A stretch of 36,586 bases of DNA from JAJPXI01 sp045602885 (lineage in GTDB: Bacteria > Bacillota > Clostridia > Oscillospirales > Oscillospiraceae), in NCBI GenBank assembly GCA_045602885.1, contig JAZSCJ010000056.1, positions 1-36,586 on the forward strand, written 5' to 3'. The position numbers and the translations under genes are program-made. Positions 23,739-31,757 of this stretch are shown here, one piece after another (positions within the stretch are counted from its first letter, which is position 1; each line of letters starts with the position of its first letter). The notes under the pieces were generated by a model that saw only the letters and a program-made list of their open reading frames with translations, ran no database searches and was not told the origin of the DNA.

Positions 23739-25103
23739 ATGGATCTTCACGCTCCGATGTTTTGCCGGGAGTGGAATCTGATCCCGGAAGGGTCTGTGGT
23801 GCTGTGCGCCGTGTCGGGCGGAGCCGACTCCATGTGTCTGCTCCACTGGCTCAGCGGCGTCCGATCCGACGGCGGCTTTCGCTTGCAGGCGGCGCATTAC
23901 AACCACCATCTGCGCGGTGCTGAGTCCGACCGGGACGAGCAGTTTGTCCGCGCCCAATGCGAGCAATGGGGCATCCCCCTGCTCTGCGGTGGCGGCGATG
24001 TGGCTGCCCGGGCAGCGGAATCGGGCAAGGGGCTGGAGGAAACGGCGCGGGAGATGCGCTATGCTTTTTTACAGCAGGCGGCGCAGCAGGCCGGGGCCGA
24101 TTTGATCGCTGTGGCCCACAATGCCGATGACAATGTGGAAACCATGCTGCTGCATCTGATCCGGGGCAGCGGCTTGACCGGCCTGACCGGAATGCAGCCC
24201 CGACGGGACAACATCGTGCGGCCGCTGTTAACCACCACCCGTGCCCAAATCGAGCAATACTGTGCCGCGCACGGTGTGCCCTATGTGCAGGACTCCACCA
24301 ATGCCGATGAGCATTACCGCCGAAACCGGGTGCGCCATCGCATCCTCCCCGAGCTGGTAGCCATGAATCCGCGCTTTGTGGAAAACTCGGTCAAGCTGCT
24401 GCAGCGGCTGCGTGACGATGAAAGCTATCTGACGGCGCAAACCAATGTGATTTACCAATTTGCCCGAAAAGAGGGCGCGTGCGTCACCATCCCGGCGGAC
24501 GTGATCAAGGATCTGCCCGATGCGCTCTCACCCCGGGCGGTGCGCCGGCTTTTGACCCAGGCTGGGCTGGAGCATTGTTCGGCCGCCCATCTGGAAAGCG
24601 TGGTGGCGCTGTGCCGTGGCGATGACCCTTCGGCCCGGGTATCGCTGCCCGGAATGACGGTGCGCCGACAGTACGATTTGTTGGTGTTTGACCCAACACA
24701 GCAAGCGCAAGCAGCGCCCGGCACGGTGGTACTCAATCTGGACGGAGAAACGGTGTACGGACAGACCGGCTGGATGGCCACCTGCCGCAAGACGGTATGC
24801 ACCGAACCTTACCGCAAAAAAGCCGATACTTTTTTTCTGGCCTGTGATACCATACAGGGAACGCCCATACTGCGGCCGCGGCAAACCGGGGATGCGATCC
24901 GGCTGCCGGGACGGAAAAGCAAGATGCTGAAAAAGCAGTTGATTGAAGAAAAAATTCCCGTATCCCAACGGGAGTTATTGCCTGTGCTGGCTGATGAGGT
25001 CGGCGTGCTGGCTGTGGGCGGACTGGGGCCCGATGCAACGCGGCTGGCCCGCCCCGGAGAGTTGGCATGGGAGATTACATTTACCAAAAGAGAGAGTGAA
25101 TGA
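23739..25103 (+). CDS. tilS: tRNA(Ile)-lysidine synthetase
   Basis: A 454-aa PP-loop ATPase that converts C34 of the AUA-reading tRNA-Ile to lysidine, which is essential for correct AUA decoding. The P-loop SGGADS is near residues 26-31, HYNHHLRGAESDRDE and HNADDNVETMLLHL follow, then YVQDSTNAD and RNRVRHRILPEL; a C-terminal TilS domain is present with RLPGRKSKMLKKQLIEEKIP. The ATG abuts the dnaB stop with no own ribosome site between them, so translation probably depends on the end of dnaB. tilS-hpt-ftsH is a classic Firmicutes order. Confidence 0.95.
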   Translation: MDLHAPMFCREWNLIPEGSVVLCAVSGGADSMCLLHWLSGVRSDGGFRLQAAHYNHHLRGAESDRDEQFVRAQCEQWGIPLLCGGGDVAARAAESGKGLEETAREMRYAFLQQAAQQAGADLIAVAHNADDNVETMLLHLIRGSGLTGLTGMQPRRDNIVRPLLTTTRAQIEQYCAAHGVPYVQDSTNADEHYRRNRVRHRILPELVAMNPRFVENSVKLLQRLRDDESYLTAQTNVIYQFARKEGACVTIPADVIKDLPDALSPRAVRRLLTQAGLEHCSAAHLESVVALCRGDDPSARVSLPGMTVRRQYDLLVFDPTQQAQAAPGTVVLNLDGETVYGQTGWMATCRKTVCTEPYRKKADTFFLACDTIQGTPILRPRQTGDAIRLPGRKSKMLKKQLIEEKIPVSQRELLPVLADEVGVLAVGGLGPDATRLARPGELAWEITFTKRESE

Positions 25104-25104
25104 C

Positions 25105-25653
25105 GTGGGGTTTTGCGATAACGACATCGAGCGCGTCCTCTTTTCCGAGGAACAGCTCAAGCAGCGTGTCCGGGAGTTGGGCGCGCAGATCACAGCCGAC
25201 TATCAGGGTAAGCAGTTGCTTTTGATCGGCGTGCTGCGTGGCTCGTACATTTTCATGGCCGATCTGGCTCGCAACATCGATCTGCCCTGCACCGTGGACT
25301 TTATGGCCGTGTCCTCCTACGGCAGCGGCACCTCCTCCTCCGGCCAGGTTCAGATCACCAAGGATTTGTCCGAGGACATTGAGGGGCAGGACATCATCGT
25401 AGTGGAGGACATTTTGGACAGCGGAAACACGCTATATTATCTGCTGCAGGTTTTGCAGGCACGCAAGCCGGCCTCCATCCGCCTGTGCACCCTGTTGGAT
25501 AAGCCGGAGCGCCGGATCAAGCAGGTGGACGTGGCGTACAGCGGCTTTACCATCCCCGACGCCTTTGTGGTGGGCTATGGTCTGGACTATGCCGAGAAGT
25601 ATAGAAACCTGCCCTACATTGGCATACTAAAACCTGAGGTTTACAGCAACTGA
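25105..25653 (+). CDS. hpt: Hypoxanthine phosphoribosyltransferase
   Basis: A purine-salvage enzyme that makes IMP/GMP from hypoxanthine/guanine and PRPP. The PRPP-binding loop is VVEDILDSGNT (about 99-110), with LIGVLRGSYIFMADL, the flexible-loop SSYGSGTSSSG and FVVGYGLDYAEKYRNLP also visible. GTG at 25105 (182 aa) has AGAGAG at a suitable distance. GTG at 25096 (185 aa) overlaps tilS by 8 bases and is the alternative; the much longer frame to 24943 is not supported. It lies between tilS and ftsH. Confidence 0.93.
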   Translation: MGFCDNDIERVLFSEEQLKQRVRELGAQITADYQGKQLLLIGVLRGSYIFMADLARNIDLPCTVDFMAVSSYGSGTSSSGQVQITKDLSEDIEGQDIIVVEDILDSGNTLYYLLQVLQARKPASIRLCTLLDKPERRIKQVDVAYSGFTIPDAFVVGYGLDYAEKYRNLPYIGILKPEVYSN

Positions 25654-25696
25654 GCGTTGTTTTGAACCACTCGGTTGCGAGAGGAAGTGTTGACCC

Positions 25697-27544
25697 TTGA
25701 AAAAAATCAGTCTGCGTGACATTGTGTTCTACATCCTGATCATTCTGGTGCTTTTGTCGACCATTCTGGCGCTGCAAAGTCTGGAAAAGACCAACGGCTC
25801 CTCCTATGCCGACCTGCGCACCCTGTTTGAGCAGGAGCAGGTAATCTATTTTGAGGCCAAAGAAGATGAGGTCACGCTGATCCTGCGCGAACTGGATGAA
25901 AGCGGCAAGAACAAGACCGCCGTATTCCCGCTGGCCAGCTTTTCTGTATTCTATGAAGATATGCACGAGCTGATCGACCGGCAATGGCGCACCGGGATCA
26001 TCGAGAACTACGATTACCCCCAGGGCTTTGTAGCCCCCTGGTGGCTCTCTGTTCTGCCCTATATCGTCATCCTTCTGGTCTTTGGTGTGCTGTGGTATTT
26101 CCTGTTTCTGCGCCAGAGCGGCGCAGGCGGCGGCGGGGGCGCCGGCGGCGCGGCCCGGTTCGGCAAGGCGCGTGCCCGCACGCTGGAAGAGTCGGGCAAA
26201 AAGGTTTCCTTTGACGATGTAGCCGGTGCCGATGAGGAAAAGGCCGAGCTGGAAGAGATCGTGGAATTTCTCAAAGACCCCCAGCGGTTTATCGACTTGG
26301 GTGCACGTATTCCCAAGGGCGTGCTGCTGGTCGGCCCGCCCGGTACCGGTAAGACGCTGCTGGCCCGTGCCGTGGCCGGTGAAGCCGGGGTGCATTTCCT
26401 GTCCATCTCGGGCTCGGATTTTGTAGAGCTGTATGTGGGCGTGGGCGCGTCCCGCGTGCGCGACTTGTTCGATCAAGCCAAGAAGGAGTCCCCGGCCATC
26501 GTCTTCATCGATGAGATCGACGCCGTCGGCCGTCAGCGTGGCGCCGGTCTGGGCGGCGGTCATGACGAGCGTGAGCAGACCCTCAACCAGCTTCTGGTGG
26601 AAATGGACGGTTTCTCCTCCAACGAAGGGGTCATTGTGTTGGCCGCCACCAACCGTGTGGACATTCTCGACCCGGCGCTGCTGCGTCCCGGCCGTTTTGA
26701 CCGACAGGTCTACGTGGGTCGCCCCGACATCAAGGGCCGTGAGGCTGTGCTGCGCATCCACGCCCGCAATAAGCCGCTGGCCGAGGACGTTTCGCTGGCT
26801 GATGTGGCCAAGGCGACGGTTGGCTTTACGGGCGCCGATCTGGAAAATCTGATGAATGAGGCCGCCCTGCTGGCCGCCCGTCGTCATGAGCGCTTTATCA
26901 CCAACAACGACCTGCACGAAGCCGTGATCAAGGTCATCGCCGGGCCGGAAAAGAAGAGCCGCGTGGTCACCGAGCACGCCCGCAAGCTGACCGCCTATCA
27001 CGAGGCTGGCCACGCCATTGTGATCGACTCGCTGGAAACGGCCGACCCCGTCCACCAAATCACCATCATTCCCCGGGGCGGTGCCGGCGGTATGACCATC
27101 TCCCTGCCGCAGGAGGATAAGAGCTATCAGTCCAAAAAGGAGCTGACCGAGCAGGTGGCCGTCTGTCTGGGCGGCCGCGTGGCCGAGCAGCTCATGCTGG
27201 GCGATACCTCCCCCGGCGCCTCCAACGATCTGGAGCGTGCCACCGCCATTGCCCGTGCCATGGTCACCAAGTACGGCATGAGCGAAAAGCTGGGTACCGT
27301 GGTCTTTGACAACGACTCCAACGAGGTCTTTATCGGCCGTTCCATGGCGCAGGCGCGCACCTACTCCGAGGAAGTGGCCGCGCGCATCGATGAGGAGATC
27401 CGTGCCATCATCGACGGCGCTTACGAGCGCTGCCAGCAGATCCTTCGTGACAAGCAGGATGCCCTGGTCAAAGTGGCCGAGTATCTGCTGGAGCATGAAA
27501 CCATGTCGGCGGAAGAATTTCAGCGCGTGTGCAGCGAAGCGTAA
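25697..27544 (+). CDS. ftsH: ATP-dependent zinc metalloprotease FtsH
   Basis: A 615-aa membrane AAA protease that degrades misfolded membrane and some regulatory proteins. It begins with TTG (KKISLRD follows), with AGAGGAAG upstream. Two membrane helices lie at about 5-25 and 115-138 with an extracytoplasmic domain between. A Gly-rich hinge (GAGGGGGAGGAA) precedes the AAA domain: Walker A GPPGTGKT (about 213-220), Walker B IVFIDEIDAVG, and the arginine-finger region LLRPGRFDRQ. The zinc site is HEAGH (about 435-439). The C-terminal tail is short. A strong hairpin follows directly. Confidence 0.96.
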   Translation: MKKISLRDIVFYILIILVLLSTILALQSLEKTNGSSYADLRTLFEQEQVIYFEAKEDEVTLILRELDESGKNKTAVFPLASFSVFYEDMHELIDRQWRTGIIENYDYPQGFVAPWWLSVLPYIVILLVFGVLWYFLFLRQSGAGGGGGAGGAARFGKARARTLEESGKKVSFDDVAGADEEKAELEEIVEFLKDPQRFIDLGARIPKGVLLVGPPGTGKTLLARAVAGEAGVHFLSISGSDFVELYVGVGASRVRDLFDQAKKESPAIVFIDEIDAVGRQRGAGLGGGHDEREQTLNQLLVEMDGFSSNEGVIVLAATNRVDILDPALLRPGRFDRQVYVGRPDIKGREAVLRIHARNKPLAEDVSLADVAKATVGFTGADLENLMNEAALLAARRHERFITNNDLHEAVIKVIAGPEKKSRVVTEHARKLTAYHEAGHAIVIDSLETADPVHQITIIPRGGAGGMTISLPQEDKSYQSKKELTEQVAVCLGGRVAEQLMLGDTSPGASNDLERATAIARAMVTKYGMSEKLGTVVFDNDSNEVFIGRSMAQARTYSEEVAARIDEEIRAIIDGAYERCQQILRDKQDALVKVAEYLLEHETMSAEEFQRVCSEA

Positions 27545-27564
27545 AAGTCCGTTTTACGGGACAG

Positions 27565-27608
27565 AAAACCTCCTGTTCTGATGGTAGAGCATCGGAATAG
27601 GAGGTTTT
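27565..27608. terminator. ftsH terminator whose 3' arm contains a ribosome site
   Basis: A continuous stem of about 19 pairs, including G-T pairs, joins 27565-27583 to 27590-27608 with a six-base loop. The arms start with AAAA and end with TTTT, as in intrinsic terminators. The 3' arm contains AGGAGG (27599-27604), the ribosome site of the small ORF at 27612. Confidence 0.8.
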
Positions 27609-27611
27609 GTT

Positions 27612-27728
27612 ATGCAGGTTGAAATTTGTTATGTGCGCGGTCATGTGGAGGTATACGATGCCGACGGGAAATTCCTCTTTTCCGCCGACAATGAGCGCGA
27701 GGCACTGGCCGAGCTGGCGGCGGCGTAA
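27612..27728 (+). CDS. Small 38-aa protein of unknown function
   Basis: ATG with AGGAGG eight bases upstream, 38 codons, TAA. The product (begins MQVEICYVRGHVEVYDADG, ends EALAELAAA) has an ordered look: a strand-turn-strand with DADGKF, then a short helix of acidic and Ala/Leu residues. It resembles small uncharacterised proteins common in Clostridia, from memory of the pattern only. No cysteine pair, signal or membrane helix is present. Its ribosome site is paired within the ftsH terminator, so translation of read-through mRNA would be limited. No separate promoter was found for it. Confidence 0.6.
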   Translation: MQVEICYVRGHVEVYDADGKFLFSADNEREALAELAAA

Positions 27729-27806
27729 TGGACAGTAAGCCCAAAGCATGGACAATCTGCCGAAAAAAGCACGGTGGAGAGCGGTTCGATTTAACGGGAT
27801 AAAGTG

Positions 27807-27835
27807 TTGCCTTTTGACTGAGAAAAGTCTATAAT
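27807..27835 (+). promoter_or_regulatory. Promoter of azlCD
   Basis: TTGCCT (27807-27812), 17-bp spacer, TATAAT (27830-27835). The expected transcript start (about 27842) leaves only about 11 nt before the ATG at 27853. Confidence 0.72.
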
Positions 27836-27852
27836 CAAACAATGAGTTTTCC

Positions 27853-28599
27853 ATGGAAGAAGTGATCACGTTGAACCGAAAAGCCCTTGCGGCCGCATTT
27901 CCCATCACGGTTCCGGTGCTGATGGGGTATCTGTCCATTGGCATTGCCTTTGGCTTGATGCTGGAAGCGGCAGGATACAATGTCATTTGGGCCTTTTTCA
28001 TGTCCCTGTCCATCTATGCCGGATCGGGGCAGTATTTGGGTGTGGAGCTGCTGGCCACCGGCGCTGCGCTCAGTCAGGTGGCGCTGCTGACCTTTTTGAT
28101 CAATTTCCGCCATCTGGTCTATGGCCTGTCCATGCTGGAAAAGTTTCGCGGTATGGGCAAGCGTAAGTTTTACATGATTTTTTCGCTGACCGATGAAACC
28201 TATGCCCTGCTGGCCGGGGCCAATCCTCCGCCGGGGGTTTCGCCGCGGGATTTCTACTTTTCGGTGGCGGTGCTGGACCATTGCTACTGGGTCGTGGGCT
28301 CCATCATTGGCTCGGTAGCCGGGGCGCTGCTGGGCTTTAACACGGCCGGTGTGGAGTTTGCCATGACGGCACTGTTTTTAGTCATCGCGGTGGATCAATG
28401 GCGCAGCTACCGCAGTCATATCCCGGCCATTCTGGGTGCGGCGGCCACGCTGGTGTGTCTGAAGGTAGTGGGAGCGCAGGCTATGCTGCTGCCTGCACTG
28501 GTCATTATCGTGGCGGTGCTGCTGATCCTGCGCCGCCGTCTGGAGGCCGCCGAGCAGACCGCTCCGGCCCCCAAGGAGGAGGTGCAGTCGGAATGTTGA
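27853..28599 (+). CDS. azlC: AzlC family branched-chain amino acid permease subunit
   Basis: The 248-aa protein has the AzlC/YgaZ fold with about six to seven membrane helices. Landmarks are FPITVPVLMGYLSIGIAFG, SIYAGSGQYLGVELL, and LINFRHLVYGLSM, all strongly conserved. With AzlD it exports branched-chain amino acids or analogues. The start is uncertain: ATG at 27853 lies very close to the predicted transcript start and has no ribosome site, while TTG at 27871 has GGAAGAAG upstream. It overlaps azlD by 7 bases. The tail is charged and Ala/Pro-rich. Confidence 0.9.
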   Translation: MEEVITLNRKALAAAFPITVPVLMGYLSIGIAFGLMLEAAGYNVIWAFFMSLSIYAGSGQYLGVELLATGAALSQVALLTFLINFRHLVYGLSMLEKFRGMGKRKFYMIFSLTDETYALLAGANPPPGVSPRDFYFSVAVLDHCYWVVGSIIGSVAGALLGFNTAGVEFAMTALFLVIAVDQWRSYRSHIPAILGAAATLVCLKVVGAQAMLLPALVIIVAVLLILRRRLEAAEQTAPAPKEEVQSEC

Positions 28600-28979
28600 C
28601 GCCGATTCAAGCTGCGGCAGCCATCGCAATCATGGCGCTGGTCACATTTCTGACCCGCGTTCTGCCCTTTTTGCTGTTTGACCGGGGCGATTCTCCCCCC
28701 AAAATCGTGCTTTATCTGGGGCGTGTGCTGCCCCCTGCTGTCATCGCAATGCTCATCGTGTATTGTCTGCGCAGTCCCTCGCTGGCCGTTTCGGCGGACC
28801 TGACGGCCGGGCTGAGCGCCTGGCTGACTCCCATTGTCAACTTTTTTGTGGGCTGGGCGCCCCAGTTGATCGCCGGCGCGGTGGTGGTGGTGCTTCACGT
28901 GTGGAAGCGCAACAATCTGCTGTCCATTTTTGGTGGTACGGTTTTGTATATGATCTTGGTACAGGCGGTATTTGTGTAA
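28593..28979 (+). CDS. azlD: AzlD family transporter subunit
   Basis: A 128-aa partner of AzlC with four membrane helices and the AzlD signature VTFLTRVLPFLLF. Its ATG lies inside the end of azlC with AAGGAGGAGG upstream, implying coupled translation. The longer frame to 28398 runs inside azlC and is not real. A bidirectional terminator follows immediately. Confidence 0.9.
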   Translation: MLTPIQAAAAIAIMALVTFLTRVLPFLLFDRGDSPPKIVLYLGRVLPPAVIAMLIVYCLRSPSLAVSADLTAGLSAWLTPIVNFFVGWAPQLIAGAVVVVLHVWKRNNLLSIFGGTVLYMILVQAVFV

Positions 28980-28980
28980 A

Positions 28981-29016
28981 AACCGGGCGAAGCAGTTATG
29001 CTTCGCCCGGTTTTTT
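28981..29016. terminator. Bidirectional terminator overlapping the spoIIP stop codon
   Basis: A 14-bp stem (28981-28994 with 28999-29012), loop GTTA, is followed by TTTTTT on the plus strand and AAAAA on the other side. The spoIIP stop (TTA at 28996-28998) lies in the loop. Confidence 0.9.
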
Positions 29017-30180
29017 CAGTTCCAGCAGCACTTCGCCGGTGGCCCGGGCAAATCGGCGCGCGCCCCGGAGTGCCTCCTGCAAAGTGTTGCCGTGGGAGCC
29101 GATCTCCACCAGCAAAGAGCCGTGGGTCAACTGCTGGTTGAACCGGGAGGAGCGCAGGGCGATGGGGCGGGCCAGCGTGGGCCATTGCTCGTCCAGCCGC
29201 TGCTGAATGCGAATGGCCAGGGCCAGATTTTCCGGCCAGTGGGGGTGTGTCTGCCCCAGATCGTCGGTGCCCAGCACCATCATGACCTGCGCGGTTTTTT
29301 CGCCTTCGATCTCGGTCACGGCCTTGTAAACCGTCCCGTCCGCGCTGATCAGAGCGTCCCGGTGTACGTCCAGCACGATTTCAATAGAGGGGAATTGTTC
29401 CAGCCAGGCCTGGATACCATCGCAGGAGCGGCCATAGGCGCCGTTATATTGGGGATAATCATATAGGGTGCGGTCGTGGACAACGGTTAGTCCCATCTCC
29501 TCCAGAATGGCCTGCATTTCGTCCCCGATGCGCAGGACGTTGTAGCGCTCGTCGGTGGTGCGAGAGGCGTCGCTCTCCTGATAGACATCGGTGCCGTCCA
29601 TGGTGTAGGCCTCGCTGCCGTGGGTATGTACGATGAGGATCTGGGGGGCGGCGTTGTCCTCCAGCTCCACGCGGATCTGTGCCGTGCCCAGAGCTGCCAG
29701 ATCCACCGTCTTGCTGGTGTGGTTGAACAGGTAAACGCCCTGGGTGGAAAGATAACCCTCGCTGTCAGAGGGCAGCAGGGTGCGCTCGGTGATGTGCTGC
29801 GGCGCGGTGGTGCTCTGCGGCAGCGCAGGCTCGGCACGGTCCTCCGCTTCGCTGGGGGATGGCATTTCGAGGGCGGCGTCCGACCGGTCTTGCTGCAGGG
29901 AAAGAAGGGCAGCGCCGACCGTTTCGGGGCGCAGCAGGGCAGATTGATTGAGCGCCAGCCGCTGCCAGTGATTCAATTGCGGCCACGCCGGCTGCGCGCC
30001 GAAGGACTCCCCCAGCTCGGCACGCAATGCGCTGAGCGCCAGAGCGGTGCTCTCCCCCAACTTTACGCAGGCGTCACCCGGGTCACAGGTTAAACTCAGC
30101 AACCATACGGTTACAATAGAACAAAACAAGGCGGTTGCCCGCCGCAGTGTCCGTGCCCAGGGGAAACGCGATTTTTTCAT
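28996..30180 (-). CDS. spoIIP: Stage II sporulation protein P
   Basis: A 394-aa cell-wall amidase/endopeptidase that, with SpoIID and SpoIIM, removes septal peptidoglycan so the mother cell can engulf the forespore. It has an N-terminal membrane anchor (about 15-35), a variable linker with Ser/Glu-rich stretches, and the SpoIIP domain: ILIVHTHGSEAY (about 183-194), TLYDYPQYNGAYGRSCDG, and IVLDVHRDAL (about 268-277). The start at 30180 has AAGG upstream; the frame to 30294 runs through the divergent promoter region. No sporulation-sigma promoter could be identified with confidence. Its presence suggests the organism forms, or descended from, spore formers. Confidence 0.93.
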   Translation of the reverse strand: MKKSRFPWARTLRRATALFCSIVTVWLLSLTCDPGDACVKLGESTALALSALRAELGESFGAQPAWPQLNHWQRLALNQSALLRPETVGAALLSLQQDRSDAALEMPSPSEAEDRAEPALPQSTTAPQHITERTLLPSDSEGYLSTQGVYLFNHTSKTVDLAALGTAQIRVELEDNAAPQILIVHTHGSEAYTMDGTDVYQESDASRTTDERYNVLRIGDEMQAILEEMGLTVVHDRTLYDYPQYNGAYGRSCDGIQAWLEQFPSIEIVLDVHRDALISADGTVYKAVTEIEGEKTAQVMMVLGTDDLGQTHPHWPENLALAIRIQQRLDEQWPTLARPIALRSSRFNQQLTHGSLLVEIGSHGNTLQEALRGARRFARATGEVLLELKKPGEA

Positions 30181-30271
30181 AGTGATCCCATCCTTATCGG
30201 TTGTATGCAGAGGGGCAGCCGCCCTCAAAGGAGCATATGCGCGCGAGGCGGCGGGTATTCCACAGGTTATT

Positions 30272-30300
30272 TTGACAATCAAATATCTTGACAAATCAAA
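30272..30300 (+). promoter_or_regulatory. Two operator-like palindromes upstream of the FabT-like gene
   Basis: TTGACAATCAAA (30272-30283) and TTGACAAATCAAA (30288-30300) form a direct repeat 16 bp apart. Each is itself an inverted repeat, TTGA-N3/4-TCAA; the first extends to TTTGA-CAA-TCAAA. The second overlaps the -35 box. The form recalls the FabT box of streptococci. Confidence 0.65.
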
Positions 30301-30315
30301 ACAATTGGATATAAT
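30288..30315 (+). promoter_or_regulatory. Promoter of the fabT-like/degV unit
   Basis: TTGACA (30288-30293), 16-bp spacer, TATAAT (30310-30315); the GTG start is at 30341 after AAGGAGGTG. Confidence 0.82.
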
Positions 30316-30340
30316 GAGGAAAACTCAAGGAGGTGATGGT

Positions 30341-30817
30341 GTGAAGGGTCACGCAGATGCCTTGAACCGATTTTTGGTTGAGGTATTTGATGAAATTCTG
30401 ACGGCTGAGGAGCAGGCGTTGACTGCAGCATGGAGCGATTTGTCCCTGCGGGAGTTTCATCTGATCGATGAAGTATGCCGTGCGGTGGATGAAAACCGGG
30501 ACAATCGGGCCACGGTCATTGCCGCTGCGCGGGGTGTGACGGCCGGTACCCTGACTACGGCGGTTAATCTGCTGGAGAAAAAGGGGTATCTGGAACGCCG
30601 CCGGGACAGCGAAGATCGCCGTGCGGTGCGCATTCACCCTACGGAGAAGGGGCGACAGGCCAACCGGGCCCACATGGAGTTTCATCAGAAGATGGTGGAG
30701 CATGTGCTCAGCGTGCTGAGTGAGGAGGAGAGCCATGTGTTTCTCCGGGCGCTGAGCGGTGTGACGGCCTTTTTCCGCAAAAAACATCATGAACAAGGAG
30801 CGAAAACCCATGATTGA
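30341..30817 (+). CDS. fabT: MarR family regulator, FabT-like
   Basis: A 158-aa winged-helix protein beginning at GTG behind a perfect AAGGAGGTG. Order of parts: dimer helix (FLVEVFDEIL), LSLREFHLIDEV, recognition helix region VTAGTLTTAVNLLEKKGYLE, wing RRRDSEDRRAVRIHPTEKG, then dimerising C-terminal helices FHQKMVEHVLSVLSEEE. This layout and wording match streptococcal FabT, which represses fatty-acid synthesis genes when bound to acyl-ACP. The match is by memory, not alignment. The operator-like sites over its own promoter suggest autoregulation. It overlaps degV by 8 bases. Confidence 0.82.
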   Translation: MKGHADALNRFLVEVFDEILTAEEQALTAAWSDLSLREFHLIDEVCRAVDENRDNRATVIAAARGVTAGTLTTAVNLLEKKGYLERRRDSEDRRAVRIHPTEKGRQANRAHMEFHQKMVEHVLSVLSEEESHVFLRALSGVTAFFRKKHHEQGAKTHD

Positions 30818-31652
30818 ATTGATTACGGATAGTACCAGCGATATTCCAAAGGAAGTAGCCGAGCAGCTGAACATTCGGGTGCTGCCCTTGAGTGTGTTCT
30901 TTGGCGAGGAAGGATTCCTGGACGGTGTGGATATTTCCAACCATGAATTTTATCAGCGCCTGCGGCAGGCCGAGGCACTGCCCACAACCTCGCAGATCAA
31001 CCCGGAGACCTTCGTCGAGCTGTTTCAGCAGGTGTTGGAGCGTGGAAATCAGGCGGTGTGCATTTTTATTTCCTCTGAGCTGTCGGGCACCTGCCAGTCG
31101 GCCATGGTCGCCAAGCAGATCGTGGGCAGTGACGAGATCTTTGTGGTGGACTCCCGCACGGTCACCGTTCCCTTTGGCCTTCTGGTGACCGAGGCGGCTC
31201 GGATCCGGGACACCGGCTGTACGGCAGCCGAACTGGCCGAGCAGGTGACGCAGCTGCGGGAGCGGGTGCGTCTGCGCGCCGTGCTGGATACACTGAAGTA
31301 TCTGAAGATGGGCGGCCGCATTTCGGCGGCGACTGCCATGGTGGGCGGCGTGCTGGGTATCACCCCCATTGTGGCCGTGCAGGACGGAATCGTGCAGTCC
31401 ATCGGCAAGACCCGGGGGCGCAAGGCAGGTATACAATGGATCTATGACGCAGTCACCAAGGAGCGGATCGATCTGTCCCGTGCCGTGGCCTTTGGGCATA
31501 CCGACTGCCCCGAAGCCATGGAGCAGATGGAGCAGGCCTTTGCCCAGGAAGCAACACAGGCGCCGGGGGTTTACCGTTGGGAGATCGGTTCGGTGGTGGG
31601 CACCCACGCCGGCCCCGGTGCGACCGGAATTGCCTATTTTGCCGCGGAATAA
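30810..31652 (+). CDS. DegV family protein, FakB-like fatty-acid-binding
   Basis: A 280-aa DegV protein. DegV/FakB proteins bind one fatty acid and present it to the kinase FakA for phosphorylation. Conserved pieces are ITDSTSDIP (N-terminus), PTTSQINPE, FISSELSGTCQSA, VDSRTVTVPFG and LDTLKYLKMGGRIS. The ATG at 30810 lies inside the end of the FabT-like gene with AAGGAG upstream; the alternative 30789 is less well placed. No FakA (DAK2-like) gene lies in the window. The C-terminus ends with a typical GTHAGPGATGIAYF. Confidence 0.92.
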   Translation: MIELITDSTSDIPKEVAEQLNIRVLPLSVFFGEEGFLDGVDISNHEFYQRLRQAEALPTTSQINPETFVELFQQVLERGNQAVCIFISSELSGTCQSAMVAKQIVGSDEIFVVDSRTVTVPFGLLVTEAARIRDTGCTAAELAEQVTQLRERVRLRAVLDTLKYLKMGGRISAATAMVGGVLGITPIVAVQDGIVQSIGKTRGRKAGIQWIYDAVTKERIDLSRAVAFGHTDCPEAMEQMEQAFAQEATQAPGVYRWEIGSVVGTHAGPGATGIAYFAAE

Positions 31653-31693
31653 AAGATTTACAAGTTATCCATCTTTTTATGGACGCGGTGTGG

Positions 31694-31699
31694 TATACT
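31694..31699 (+). promoter_or_regulatory. Extended -10 box before the AI-2E-type permease
   Basis: TGTGGTATACT places TATACT at 31694-31699, 59 bp before the ATG. No good -35 sits 16-18 bp upstream, so this would be an extended -10 promoter. Confidence 0.5.
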
Positions 31700-31757
31700 G
31701 TCTGAACCGTGAACGACCTTTGGAAAGCGGTAACTTGGGTACAAGAGGTGAGCAACC

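Noticed and set aside
25547..27496. 649-aa minus-strand open frame
   Set aside because: Antisense of ftsH.
30200..30207. SigE-like -10 (CATACAAC) for spoIIP
   Set aside because: A start from it would fall on the spoIIP ribosome site and there is no matching -35 at 14-16 bp.
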